From Thamnaconus septentrionalis (taxonomy: Eukaryota; Chordata; Actinopteri; Tetraodontiformes; Monacanthidae), in the NCBI GenBank assembly GCA_009823395.1, contig CM020506.1:20170001-20234000 (forward strand): DNA of 64,000 nt. Direction: 5' to 3'. The position numbers and the translations under genes are program-made. Positions 24,233 through 37,027 of the stretch are shown in pieces; position 1 is the stretch's first letter, and each line of letters begins with the position of its first letter. The notes under the pieces were generated by a model that was not told the DNA's origin, did not search any database, and saw only the letters and a list, made by a program, of their open reading frames with translations.

Positions 24233-25044
24233 AGAGCCATCGGAAGGTGACTCCTATCAACAGAAAGAAAAAAGATCATAATTGGACGGAGGCAGCAGGC
24301 TGTGGAATCCTATGGTGCAGACATGCACTGTGAGACGGCGGGGCCATGTTCCTCATTTCAGCTATCAGTGTTTTTAATGTTCTGGTTGACTTGTGTATGT
24401 AGAGAAGATCGATTATTATTCCAGGCGTGAAACGAACGTACTTTACTCGTTCTTGGAAAACTTGGCAGGAGCGTCACACCTTCCGAACGTGGCCCCATCC
24501 TGCTGTCATGGAGCACGCGAGGCGGCTGAGAGAAGAGCTTTGTGGAATCACTGGGACTCGGCTGGAGGGTGAGTGACTCGAATGAGAGCCGCGGGGGAAA
24601 CTGCTGGGAAGATTTGGGAGCCGGGGTTTTCCAGTCTTTTCAGGTTTATTGACTTCGAACTGCAGAGGTCACCTCCAACCGCAGCGCTCTCATCCACCTC
24701 TCCGCCAGCGCCTCTTTCTTGATCTTGATCAAATTCAGAGTCCAGCAAATGTGGGTCTCTCTTATCGCGCCGGACTGGAGGTACTGTGGTACCTTTGAAA
24801 GTCTGTCCGTACATCACATTCCAGGTGGATTTTACTCTTTAGAAAGATGATATCGGAGTAATTCGCCGGAGTCTTGCACTTGCAAACTGTCAGGGATCCA
24901 AATGGTGTTTTCATTGAGGAGACCCAAGCCGTTATCATTTTTCTGCCACACGGGCTCACAGGGGCTCACAAGGGCTCCAAATGCATTATTATCTCATTTG
25001 CACAAATAGGTTTGCATTGGACTTTTTTTTCTTAATTCTCTGAG

Positions 25045-25265
25045 GTTTTCCATCATACCGACATGAGCAGAGATGAGCTTGAATATATCGACATAGGCCA
25101 ACCAATGCAATATTTAGAACTTTAAAAATTAAGTTTAAAAGAACTCATTAATTTTGTCAAATATTTTCTTTCTTCTTTTTTTTAAGGAATGCCACAAACA
25201 CCATGTTAATGTCGAGACTTTCCAGCTGGGTTTCGTGAAACTGACAGCAGCCTCCATTTATTACA
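25045..25265 (+). repeat. Direct repeat D, copy 2
   Basis: Second copy of 23896-24145, about 1.15 kb downstream, same strand. Confidence 0.85.
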
Positions 25266-26946
25266 CCAAAAAAGAACTGTATAAAACATGCCAGTTAACT
25301 GACCATATGCAGTGAAATAATATCAATATCAGACAGTAGCTGTAATTCTACATTTAGCCAAATGTAGCTATGTGTTATTGTTGTTTTTCTGGATCCAGTG
25401 TGTCTGCCATTCATGTACATGGGTGCCTTGCTTTGGTTCCTCTGTGTGGCTGCTGCCTATCACCATTTCACCTAAGTTTATCTTCACACATGCATGTCCC
25501 TTGATGGCAATAAGTAATGTGATTAGCTTTTTTTTGCAGCTTAGCTTTCAAGCTTTTGCAGTTTCACCTCTGGTTCTGTGGCTGTTGTCACGCTACAAGC
25601 TGTTTGTGTGTGAACGTGCTGAGCGACTGCGTAAGCATGGATTTGATTTAAATTTATTCGATTCATTAAATCCTGATTCCATAAACCTGCGTGTGTTTAG
25701 AAAGGCGGACCGACGACCCAGAGAATCATCCGTCACATATACACCCGTCGACTTCCTGGGCAGGTGTCACCTCAGGGAGGTATCAGCAACATCATCATCG
25801 CTGCAATGACAGCAACCTACTTCTAGAGTGACAGGGGAACTATTTTCTGGTGTTGTTTTTTCAGCAGTTAACAATAAAAATAGTTTTATTCCAAGTTTGG
25901 CTTGGAGAAAGTATCAAAACGCCTGTGGCAAGCCTGCAAACTAGGGCACCAGGTACACTTTGCTGCCCTTTTCTCCTGCTGCTCCACATGAGGTTGATAA
26001 GCCGTATCTCCAGTGCTTTGGGAAGCAGTAAACAACAGTGGACTCTTGCCTGCGAGTTGAAAATTGCAGATACTTACACTGGTAAATAAATAAATTTTAA
26101 AAAATCACAGACACACACCCAAATAAGATTCTCTCATCTGAACCTGGGAGACTAATATGTTATGCACGCACAGAGATATGAACATCCGGGTTCCTCAGTG
26201 TGCATGTAAACACCATACCCCCAAATTTGATCCAAACTCTGATAAGGATCATAGCTGGGATATTAGAATCTGTGCAATCTCAGCCAGATCCAAACAAAAG
26301 AGGAGGAAGCAAAACATTTACAACTAAAATTGTGTAATTTCTCTGCCTTTTTGAATTTATTGTTCTGGAATAAATTCTCCATACCAAACAGGAGCAAGGC
26401 ACAACAAGGCATCGGTTTTGCAGAAGAAAAAAAGCTACAAAACTGAGCACATTTGCAGGAGCGCACTGTACTCTGGAGATCTATAGAGTTCTGGGGACGA
26501 TAAATAATAAATGCTCCACTGGAGTCCAGGATGATAAAGGAACACCTGAAGAATGGCGATAATTTGGAACCTTTACAGCTAAGATTAATTAACCTTTGAA
26601 ATTCCTGGAGGTGGCATTCTGGCACAGTGTCCCATTTCATCTTGGTCGAATGACACCAGCGCGGACAAAACCCGCACGCATTTATCAGACCTCTCTGCAG
26701 CTCACAATAAAGGCTGCTCGACAATGAAACAGCCATAATCGCAACGCTCTGGCGACTTTCCAGCTTTGTTACGTTTTGGTATTTGTCAATGAGAACCAAA
26801 GTTGTTTTTCTTTTTGTTGTTGTTCCGCAACTCGGAACAAGCTTCGATTTCAATCTGGGTCTTTCTGTATAAATTCAGATCTCGTTCTGGGTTTTCTCGA
26901 TTTCAGCATCCATCACTTACTCAGTGCCATTTATATCTGTCACTCA
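25266..26946. other. Intergenic
   Basis: Unique sequence with a 196-codon chance frame on the minus strand (26263-26853); no recognised content. Confidence 0.55.
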
Positions 26947-26954
26947 TCATGGAG

Positions 26955-27639
26955 CAGAGGTGGCAAAAGTATTCACAGTTTGTACTTACCGGGAAATAAA
27001 AGTATGGATACATAGGTAAAAGTAAAAGTACTGATTCATATCCTATACTCAAGTGAAAGCAAGAGTAAAGTACAGATACTGAAATATAGTCAAGTAAAAA
27101 TGTTTTCTTTTCCATCAATGAAACAATACGTTACATCATAATTTCACAAACCTTTAAAAGTTGTTACAGAATGATCTGGACTGAACTGACCAGAGGTCAG
27201 AGGTCTTCATTGGCATCTGGATCATTTTGAACCGCTTTGAATAGCACAACCAAACTGTAATTAGTGATAGTTATGACCAGTGAGCCATTATTGGATGTTT
27301 ATTAACTTGTAATAACAACAATCAACGTTATTCTTTAACTGTTTATTTTCCTCTGTACTGAAAACGTACTGAACCCCAAAAGTGAGGTACTCTAAAATAA
27401 TTTTCCTCTAAAATATCAGACACTTTTATTGTTCAACTATGCAACAGCAGATTTCCAATAGCTCTACTTCGAGCAACAACTGTAATGACTAACAGAATTA
27501 GTATCTTTTAAACAGAAAAGCAACAAGCATGTTTTCCCATTGTAAGAAGTAGAAAGTGTAGATAGTCCTCAGAAGACACCTGAAAAATCTACTCAAGTAC
27601 AGTAACAAAGTATTTGCACTTTTTCACTTCCCACTTCTG
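26955..27639. mobile_element. hAT-type MITE with perfect 8-bp target duplication
   Basis: Ends are inverted: left CAGAGGTGGCAAAAGTA, right (reverse complement) CAGAAGTGGGAAGTGAAAA. The flanks are the identical octamer TCATGGAG (26947-26954 and 27640-27647). An 8-bp duplication with CAG...CTG ends is the hAT hallmark. The interior is AT-rich with no transposase frame, so it is non-autonomous. Confidence 0.85.
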
Positions 27640-28308
27640 TCATGGAGGCGGGCTTCCAAGCAGAGACTGAACCTGGCATTTATATTATCAACTCTCTTTG
27701 TGCGTCGCCACTTGTGGGCAGACACAAGGCCGTTTGTTGAAGTCCTCACCCACCGGAGGCAAACCTCAAATTGAAGCGACTTTTCTGGACGTCTTATCCT
27801 GTTATTGCCATTTAAGCGCAAGCCTTAAATTCCACCCTTACACAATCCTGGGAACTTGACTCAGGAAGCCCCTGCGGTGAGGCCTTCCCTTCTCTAAGCC
27901 CTGACGCCAGGACTCCAAGCTTCAGTGAGATATGTCTCAGGCGGGTGTGACAAATGATTTTGTTTACGCCTAGCCCGGCAGGCCTCTGAAACGTGCGTCC
28001 TCCACCCCGTCCTGCGCAAACAACCTCCGCCCCTGAAGTTGAACGTTCACCATTTGGTGCTGGAAATCAGAACGTGACATTAGTTCATTGGGAGGGACGG
28101 CGTCTAATCGGCTGCCGTCAGTGCCCTCGTCCCAAGGGGTTGGGGGGCACCGGGTGCCTGCGCAGGGATTACGTTCGCAGCAGGAGGCCGACACATTAGC
28201 AGGCAAATCCTTTTTATTTCACTTCATTGGGAGGATTGGGCCTAAACCTAGTCTCTAATTAGAGCTGTCAAGTCAAAGCCCAACATCTGTGGGAATGGCA
28301 GCAATCAG

Positions 28309-29100
28309 CAGTGTTGCGAGGAGCACTTTGCAAATGTAATCGGTTACAGTTACAAGTTACCCTGTTGAACATGTAGTGGTAGTGTAACTTTATTTCTGCT
28401 ACTGTATTTCTGTTACTTTATCTGAATTACACCTCTAAAGTTTGAATAAATGTCCTTGACTGTTTAGACCCGGCAGTGTTTAGCTTCCGGCAGTCCTCAA
28501 AACAACAACAACAACAACAGCAAAAGATAACAAAAACAAGGTCAAACTTCAGTACCTCTTTTCACTGTGAGATCATTCTGAGATACAGAACCAAGGCAGC
28601 ATAACCCACTATATTTTATCAGCAAAATCAATTACAGTTTTGCAAAGATATCATACAATATACCAACTATTTAATATCTATTTTAGCACTCAGTGAATCC
28701 CACTGAAAATGCAATTGTTTGCATTTTTCAAATGTATGTGTGCTACCTCTTTGTGTCCCGAGTGGTGAGTGGCCGGGCGCTGCAATGCCAAACTTGACAA
28801 TCAGAAGCATGAAAATAGTATCAAGCTTTCAACCTGTGGAGGGAGACAGAGACGGACGGTGTGAGCCAGTGCACAAGAAAACCACGCAAAGCTAGAAAAA
28901 AATAAAATGATTAAAACCGAGCCTGTTTTTTTGTGAAATGTGTTGGTCAGATGTAATTAAAATTGTAATCATGAATGATTCCAAAAGTAACTGTAACTTA
29001 ATTGCACATTTTTCCAGTATTGTAACTGATTACAATCTTCTTTATTTTGTAATCAAATGACGTAACAACGCTACATGCAACACGTTACTCTGCCACACTG
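28309..29100. mobile_element. Probable hAT-like MITE, decayed
   Basis: Begins CAGTGTTGCGAGG and ends (reverse complement) CAGTGTGGCAGAG; both ends carry internal TGTAATC.GTTACA blocks as in a common teleost MITE rich in GTTAC words. Flanking octamers GCAATCAG and GAGATGTG agree at only four positions, so the ends are tentative. Confidence 0.5.
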
Positions 29101-32100
29101 GAGATGTGCCGAACAGTCTGTCTGGCTGCTGCTAGAGGGGGAAAAGAAGAGCAAACACACAATCATCATCATCATCATCATCATCATGTCACGCAGAACA
29201 GCCGCATCAGCATTCTAGACCCTCTTGGACATCGTTCAACTTGTGGTTAACGTTGGCTTGACGTTTCCTCTGATATCTAACTCGATTGTTCCCTTCACTG
29301 GTGCGGCTGTTCTTCCATCCAGCAGCGTGATATATGCCACGTACGCAACTTCTAGCAACTTCTGTCACGCCTGTTGAATTTTAATACAAGAAATCACTCA
29401 TGCAGTGATAGAAACAGACCAGCGTTAGGAAGCTCTAACTGTCATCTCATCATCACAACTCTGAGAGTGAACACACAGCAAATATTGGACCAAAAAGGAT
29501 CTCCTCTCATTGTGTAGCACTGATGAGTGAACGTCGCCACGCAGCAGATGCAGCAGCAGTTTCACACAACAGAAGAAAAACAAATGTCTGTCAGAAAACA
29601 TCTCGTTTTTTTCTTTTCTTTTTTGTTTAATGTGCTTCACCGTCACAGCGGCACTCCTCAGCGCTGTTCACACCATCCTTGAACGCTCGGCAGGCTGCAG
29701 GGCCGGCCCGCTCTCCAGACCTGTCACCCCGCGGGTGCTCGTTAGGACGGATGCGCAGGATTGACGTTCGCGGCAGCACATCCCATGTGCCGTCAATATC
29801 AGCAGCTTCACTCAGGACCTGGGCGGATTTGTCCTCCCCCTCCACCACTGAGGTGCGGCACCTGTCAGGTGGAAGCCTCACTTTCTCTCTGTCTTTCTTG
29901 ACAATGGGATTTGGGAAACAGATTTGAATACACTTTTGCTTGCGTGTATAAAGTCTATAAATAAATGTATTTGATGAACATTTTATGAATGTTTATTGAT
30001 TAAAATGGATGTAAATCAATCATTGATATATGTAGACAATTTTTTTTTAAAGGTTTTTCCTGCTGACCTACAGATCAGCATTACACTCACTTTATCATCA
30101 CTTAACGGGCTTGATTTTGGCAGGATTTTTATTTTTGCCACAGTTGGCTGGTCTGAAGTCTCACATTCAGCCAGCGTCGTCAGTGTGTTAAGGGAACGAA
30201 TCGCCTTAGCGCAGTAAGTTCTCTGAAGACATTTGTTGAATGAGGCTCTCGCACATGCAGTTCCCGGTGGCCTCTGTCTGTCTCTGCCCGCCGTCTCTTT
30301 AGCTTCCATCAGCTTTGCCAACCATGAAAGGTGGACAGATTTGAAACAAAGTTGCGAAATTGGAATGCTGACCATGGATGAATGGATTCAAGTGGAAATG
30401 TGGCCCCAATTAAGTTCAAGCAGCCCAGCCAAATGTATTTGAAGCTCCCAAGATGAAAGCGGTCATTGTGAACAAGGTTTCTGTTGTTCTATCTGATGTT
30501 AGTATTTGTAATAATGCATTTAGGGGAATGATTGCACTGTGCAACAAAGGCTTGCAAGTGGGCAACTAGAAATTCAAAGACCCGACTCTGTCAGTCAAAC
30601 AGGGACAAATTATTTACGTTTGCTCATCTTTATCTCCCACAAACGCAATAATAATTCTATAAATGGACCCTGTTTGCCTGTGGCCCAGCACTCTATCATG
30701 TGTGTTTGATTTCATTTTTAATATCCAGAGCTTCTCTTAATCTGGTGACCCAGTCTGATCCCTGCCGCCGTTCGTGGAGCTCGGTCAGCGCTTGCAAGCG
30801 AATACATAGGACTGAGATGGAACCACACAGGTCAGGCAGACATTTACAGACATAACTTTAAGCATTTGCTTCTATACTCGGCTGTTTGAACTCTGTTGCT
30901 CTATTTCATTGTCAGCTCCTGATAAACTGCACCTAAATGAGAAGTAATTTAAGCTGCCATACATTTTTTTTCCGCATTACTAGTTTGACCATTTTTCACC
31001 TGCGCAACGTTTCATTTGACAAATATTCAATGAGCCGGCAGCTGCTTAACCTGTGCTACATGATTTTTTTTACGCTTGATATTATCCACAGAAGAGTTCC
31101 TAATTAAATTAAAAGTGCACAGATTTTGTTTGTCAGTGTTGTTGAAATCACCACCGTTTTTGCCATATTGTCAGCAAATTATTATCTGGTTGTGCTGCTC
31201 AGAATGAACTGAGCTAACCAAGAGCAGCTGTTCTGCAGTCTCGACAGGTTTCGAGGTTGGGTGTGAGTGAACATGAGTCCAGGGATGCTGCACTCCTTGC
31301 AGACATAAGGTTTGTACATGTATGAATTAAAGAAAACCCTGTGATAAAATGAAAAATATCAAAGGCCCTGCATTCAGTTTTTTTTTTATCTTTCTTTTTC
31401 ATCCCAGCCTCAGCCATCGACCGGGGGGGCACGGCTGGCTCTGTGATTTCCTACTGAAATCCATTTTGCTAGACTTGTGAATGCGCTCATCTGGCCTCAT
31501 TTGCCAAAAAACTATTTCGTTTTTTCCAAACCATATCAGAAATATTCAGCATCCAAAGTCCCCTCCCCCTGTAAATGAACGCACCCAATCATTTATTATC
31601 ATTGGTGGAGAATTTGAGCGTCCAAGGTCCAACAGGCTGCCTGCTGGTCCACACCCAGCTGTGCTTTAAATTCTCCCGCTGGCCCCAAGCTACCCCTTCA
31701 TTTTGAAAGAAATCATCTGTCTTTGAGCTTCAAAGAATGATGATCATCAGCAAAGAACATGACTTTATTAAAAACGGAGGTGATAAATATGGAAGGGAAA
31801 AGTGTTTTATTATAAAAGAGAAAAGCAAACAAATAAACCCAATGCAAATAATGCATAGTCCACCGTGTGGTAATATAGCTCAGCTCAATACAACTGGTGT
31901 CGGGATTGTTGCACTAAGCACAGAGCGGTATTGGAGAAGCATCAGAGCCCGAAATGTTTTATTGTCAGAATAGAACACTGGAGAAATAAGATAGTTGTTG
32001 TTTTTTTTTACAAACATAACAGATCAAGCAACGGCAATAACAACAACGTAAGAAAGAGAAAGAGAGCAAAGAGAAAACAAACAAAAAGCAACAATATTGT

Positions 32101-34233
32101 CAATTGGGCAGGTGATGGAATGAGTAAATATGATACAAATTAAAACAAGCAAACATAGAGGAGCAGAAGGATTTAGGAGCAATGATACAGAGATGAAAGA
32201 AGGCACAAGTTCGCTTGGAGAATAATCACAATAATTACAGTGTAACAGCAACAGTGATCATAATAATAATTAATATTGACAGAGTTTCAAACAAAATGAG
32301 GTTAATTAGCAGCTTCTTCCACTGCAGGATATTTACTGGATCCCTTGTTTTCCAGGGTAGGAGTACTGTCTTTGTTTTAAGCACTTCTCTGCCATCATCA
32401 TCAGCAGTGACGTCCTCTCCCACCCATGTTCATCTCACTCAATAACCCTATGGCAGCTTGCTAACAGGGAACAAACGTGTGAATTCTCACAGATTCACCT
32501 CAAAATGCTTCTTCCATCCAAACCTCATTTTGGTTTTGGTGATGAGATCTGCAAGAGCAATGAACTCTGAAGAGATTGGAGCTGCAGTATTTCCAGGGTT
32601 TAGCTCTCACAAAATTCAGGAAGCTTCTGGAAACTGAATCGTGTGTGCCACACGGTGTATGCAGCTGTGACAGCAGTTTTATCAGAACAGGGCCAGATTT
32701 TTTTTTTAATGGGGGAGGGGGGGCAACTTCATAGACATAAAACTTTTTGGTATTTCTGAGTGGCTTGGTATGAGTTCAGGTGAAGACCACGGCACTCTGT
32801 GGCTCCTTTTGGGGGACCAGCGTTTGTCGCTACGCTTCCTCATCATGTTCAAGAACCTACCAGTGAAAAAATCTGAGTCCTCCTTCAAAATGATTTGGCA
32901 GAAAGCTCATTCAGTCACTCGCGTTGCCTTTCACACAAAATCCAGCTGGATGTGTGAATATGTGAGTGAATTTCAGGTGTGTGGTTATGTGATTTATGAG
33001 CCATAATAACTTTAAGCTTTCAGATGATTTAGCTTTTTAAAGATATATTATTGATTTACCATTTAAGGTATGAACCAAGTTAGATGATAAGACACGTGCA
33101 CAAGCATGTACAGGCCTATGGAAGATTGATGTTAAGTGTCTAAGTAACAACATGGCAGAATAAAGAACAAAATCAGATATGGATTTACAAAGAAATATCA
33201 GCATAAATCTGGTAACATGGACAGTCACTGTCACTTGACTGATAACGTCTGACCCACATTACACACATGCACATTTCCTGAACTTTTCAAAATGACGGTA
33301 AAAGTGATCTCTGTTGAAGTTAAAAATGTTCACTCATGTTCGCGTCACACGAGACGACGGTAACAGCCACGTGTTTACATTTAAGGTCATGGGAGTTGAC
33401 CAGCCGTTAAGCAAACCTTGTTGATTCCGTGCTGGGTTTTTTTTTTTTCGCCTCATGTGTTTACTAGCGACAGACCCCATGAATTGCCAGTACCTGGCAA
33501 CCTTGAACTTCGCAGTGTGACGAGGAACACCTGAAGACTCCATTAAGCATTTTAGCGGCACGTCGTGGATCACAGTGAGGTAACAAAGTAAACATACCAG
33601 AGGTGGTACGTCCTGAGTGGGGGCCGGACCCCTGAGCTGGGCTCGGGGGAATCTCTGAAAACGGACAGAGCTGGCCAGCTAGTTAGGGCATATATAGTCT
33701 CGAAATGCCGACTTCAGTGGATCAACAATCTCCTAATCTAGACACGTCTTATTTCTGACTATTACCTCAACCCTCAGAGCGGGACTGCAGAATGTACTCC
33801 ACTGACACGTCGGAGTCTGGAAAGTGAGTTTCAACAGACCGCACAAGCGATCGCGAGCGTTTCTCCCTCTTTCAGTTTCCAGTCGCAGCTCATCTTCAGT
33901 CCTCAGCTCCTCTGCTCTGGCGTTCCTGCATATGAGCCATTTTCCGAAACCCAAGCCGCAAAAGATGGAACATCTCCCCGGTGTTGACAGAGAAATTAAA
34001 AAAAATGGAGTGAGGTTGGGTTTGCCACACAGAGGGGAACAGATCCTTCTTTTCAACAATTCTCACAGTAATTAGTAGGCTGGCGGCTCGTAATAAATAA
34101 TTGTTTAAGTGGTTGGTCATTGTTGCGTTTGTAAAACAGAACTGTAGAAACAGAACATCATGTGAAAATGCTTGATTTCTTCTTCTGTGGCTGGATTTCA
34201 TCTAGCAAAATTGAAGTCATTAAGTAATAGCCT
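29101..34233. other. Intergenic
   Basis: Mostly unique AT-rich sequence; GC-rich island at 29630-29890 open on both strands. No supported gene. Confidence 0.55.
29162..29187 (+). repeat. (ATC)n microsatellite
   Basis: Eight to nine ATC units. Confidence 0.9.
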
Positions 34234-34238
34234 ATTTC

Positions 34239-34828
34239 TGTCACGGTCTCCAAGGTCTCCAAGGTCTCCAAGCGAACATTCTGCCCCTATGATCTTCATA
34301 GCCAACAATCTTCGCCTTTGATCTGCACTGTCTATGTTAACCAGTCTCCCATGTTTCCCAGTTGCCAGATTATCTGTTTTACATTGCACCAGTGATCCAG
34401 CGCCTGTCTCCTCGTTGTACTCCTTCGTTCCCCGGTTGACAACAGCCCGTCTCCGACCCTGTCTCCGCCTCGTCCTCGGACCGATCCCTCGGTAACGATC
34501 CTGCCCGATTCTGACTACGTCCCTCGTCTGCCCCGTCTGGATCCTTCGTTCCCCGGTTGACCACAGCCCGTCTCCGACCTTGCCCATGCCTCGTCCTCGG
34601 ACCGATTCCCCGGTAACGACCCTGCTCGGCTCTGACTACGTTCCTCGTCTGCTCCGTCTGGACCCTGTCACTGGTATCGACCTCCGCCCGTCCCCGACGC
34701 CGATCTCGCCTGCCTCTCTCACCGCCTGCACTGGTTCTCGACCTTGGACTGCCCGACCTCCCCGTTTCAATAAACCTCTTAAATTGCATCAGTGGTTGTC
34801 GTGCATTTGAATCCACCAACACCTGACA
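34239..34828 (+). mobile_element. Solo LTR of an LTR retrotransposon
   Basis: 590-bp unit that begins TGTCACGG and ends CACCTGACA, so its ends are TGTCA...TGACA. It is flanked on both sides by the same five bases, ATTTC (34234-34238 and 34829-34833), a target-site duplication of the size made by retroviral-type integrases. An AATAAA near 34770 followed by a short stretch to the end fits an R-U5 layout. No internal gag-pol is present, so this is a solo LTR left by LTR-LTR recombination. I favour a Gypsy-type family from resemblance to teleost LTR 3' ends, but the class is inference. Confidence 0.85.
34422..34663 (+). repeat. 121-bp tandem duplication inside the LTR
   Basis: CCTTCGTTCCCCGGTTGAC occurs at 34422 and 34543, and CCTCGTCCTCGGACCGAT at 34468 and 34589: two copies with a 121-base period and only scattered differences. 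Confidence 0.85.
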
Positions 34829-35111
34829 ATTTCAATTTGAAAGTTCCTGATTCTGAATTCAGAATGGAAACAAAATCAAAATCACTTTTCTTGGTCAGAA
34901 AATGCTTTTTTTTAATAGATAATTGGAATTTCAAGCAAATAAATGTTCTGCACACAGGCGTTCTCACTATTGAGTGATTATATTAGTTACTTGCAGTCCA
35001 TGCACTTCATACTTTTGTACATAAGCAACAAACTGTTAAGAGTTGCTCTTTATAATTCGTCATGGGGCAACAGAGGTTTTATCCCATAAGTCTGACAGAC
35101 ATTATACCAGC

Positions 35112-35483
35112 CATGGGCGTCACCATGATATAATTTGGGCCAGGGCTGGGGGGCACGTCCCCCCTCACCGTAAATAAAAAGCTGTTTCGTCCCCCCCGAC
35201 ATGTGGACTAGCACAGCATTCTTTCCATTGCTTCACAATCCAATCCGTTCCACTTCATCAGCAGGCTGACAGCCCACAGCAATAGAAATCCAGTGGCATT
35301 TTCCTGCTTCCTGCACACACGACCACACCACGCACGCTTCAAACATACACAGTCACCAACGCGTTGCTAGCCGCTAGCACTTCCACTGACATGTGGAAAT
35401 ATGTAGTGCTTCTGGTCATGTCTCAGACAAAGGCGTCTTTTTCGGGCAGAAAAAAAGAAGAAAAAAAGCTTTCCATATCTGCA

Positions 35484-35517
<34 letters not shown>

Positions 35518-36190
35518 ACACCGTAACAATTGGGAAATGCTTTGATTTACTTGACATCTGAATACAACAATACTGTAACTCTCATGTCATATAGTTCGAC
35601 CCCCCACCCACACCCCCCACTGCTCCGATGTGTACATTTCTAGGGTTTAATTGGTTTGCTGTCAAAAATGCCCAACTTCACCCCCCCCCCCCCTCCAAAA
35701 AAAAAAAAAAAACTTGTTTCAACTTTTCTTTGACACTCGGAGGGGCAAAAGAAACACTGTGAGAGTAGATTAAAACATTATTCAGGACATTTATAAAAGG
35801 AACCCAGTCCATAGGAATATGAAATGGGGATAAATGCTGCCTCACTGCTACCTCATGGTTTTCTAATTCACTCTCTGAGTTTCCCCCTCATTCAACAGAG
35901 AATACAGTTCCAAAAACAGATGCCGGTGTTAGTCCTCTGTGTGTTGCGCTAAAACATTACGCTGGCAAGCTCAAGCTGGCAGATCAGGCTGGGTGTATCC
36001 ACTCTCCCAGAACATGATTGGTAGTCAGTAATTGCAGACTATGCAATGAAATAAAATGAAAGAATGAAAGCGGGAGATAATTTTCAATCTAAAAACGTAG
36101 TAAAACACACCTGAATGCAGGAAATTGAATGCACATCTTCAATCATCATTCTCAAGCCCCCCTAATAATAAATTGCTGCTGACGCCCCTG
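35112..36190. mobile_element. Probable DNA transposon remnant (GGGCGTCA ends)
   Basis: Left end CATGGGCGTCACCATGATATAA, right end (reverse complement) CAGGGGCGTCAGCAGCAATT; C/G-rich subterminal runs on both sides. Hat-like ends, but flanks show no clean duplication. It contains a CA repeat and a few Pro/Ser-rich chance frames, no transposase. Confidence 0.5.
35483..35520 (+). repeat. (CA)n microsatellite
   Basis: CA repeat with one TA unit. Confidence 0.95.
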
Positions 36191-36601
36191 GAGGCAGCAC
36201 AAAGTCTTATAGTTGACTCTTCACAAAGTCAGAACAGTTAGTAAAATGTGAGTGTTTCTCAGGATACCAGGCTGCAGGACAGCTTCGGGCAGATATTGTT
36301 CAAATGGGACGAGACAGTGACTCAGTCTTCTTGACGACGAGGGGGAGCGCGAGGTGCAGAGGGGCGGGCGTGGATGAGCAAATCGTGTCGCTACCCCGCG
36401 GTGATGCGGAGTAGTGCAGCTCTCTCCACAGTGCGCTCCCAGAACAGTAGTTGTGTAGTTGTGGCCCTCCTGCGCCGACGGTTCCCAACCTCACCGACGA
36501 GGATGATCGCGCGTCCGATTGATGGAGGTTTGACGTTTTTCTAGTTTTGATTTTTTTTTTTTTAGGCTTCGTGTGTTCTTTGCGTGGACTGTTCTTGTCG
36601 C

Positions 36602-36631
36602 GGGGGGGGATTGGGGGGTTGGGGGGGTGGG
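36602..36631 (+). promoter_or_regulatory. G-quadruplex motif upstream of oxtr
   Basis: Four G runs of 8, 6, 7 and 3 bases separated by loops of 3, 2 and 1 bases, about 400 bases before the oxtr ATG. This fits the G-quadruplex sequence rule. It lies in the probable promoter or 5' UTR. A role is inference. Confidence 0.5.
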
Positions 36632-37027
36632 CTTCTTGTTCTTTTTTTAGAGTTCAAATAGTGACGACGAGTGAGGTAATTCTGACGCATTTGACATCAC
36701 CTGTTGTGCCCGCCGCCGAGTTCACTTTTACCCTGGCGCCCAAATTTGGTGCAATACGAGAAAAAAAAGATGTGAGACAATTCCAAACACTGCACTCCAC
36801 TTTATTCCGCGTAAAAGAGGAATCGACAACGAGAACAACAACAACGACGACAATAACTCCGTATCCAGCAACATGTTTTGAGGCGCGCTCTTCCTCTCGG
36901 CACCCGCGAGGAAGCCCGCGAGCACTTTGACGCCCGGCGAAGCCTTCCAGCGGGTCACTCTCTCTCCAGCCACCGCATGAAGACGCAACCTTGACGCGGC
37001 GGCGGCGGCGGACCAAGACTTGCGGCG
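36632..37027 (+). promoter_or_regulatory. Probable oxtr 5' UTR / proximal promoter
   Basis: Unique sequence whose CpG content rises steadily towards the start codon (from about 36880), forming the left edge of a CpG-dense block that covers oxtr exon 1. I see no clear TATA box. In mammals OXTR has additional upstream non-coding exons; any such exon here cannot be placed from sequence alone. Confidence 0.4.

Noticed and set aside
25372..25809. 145-codon frame with a hydrophobic start
   Set aside because: Hydrophobicity comes from T-rich DNA. No family match from memory.
26263..26853. 196-codon minus-strand frame
   Set aside because: No motif, no splice context and no similarity I can recognise.
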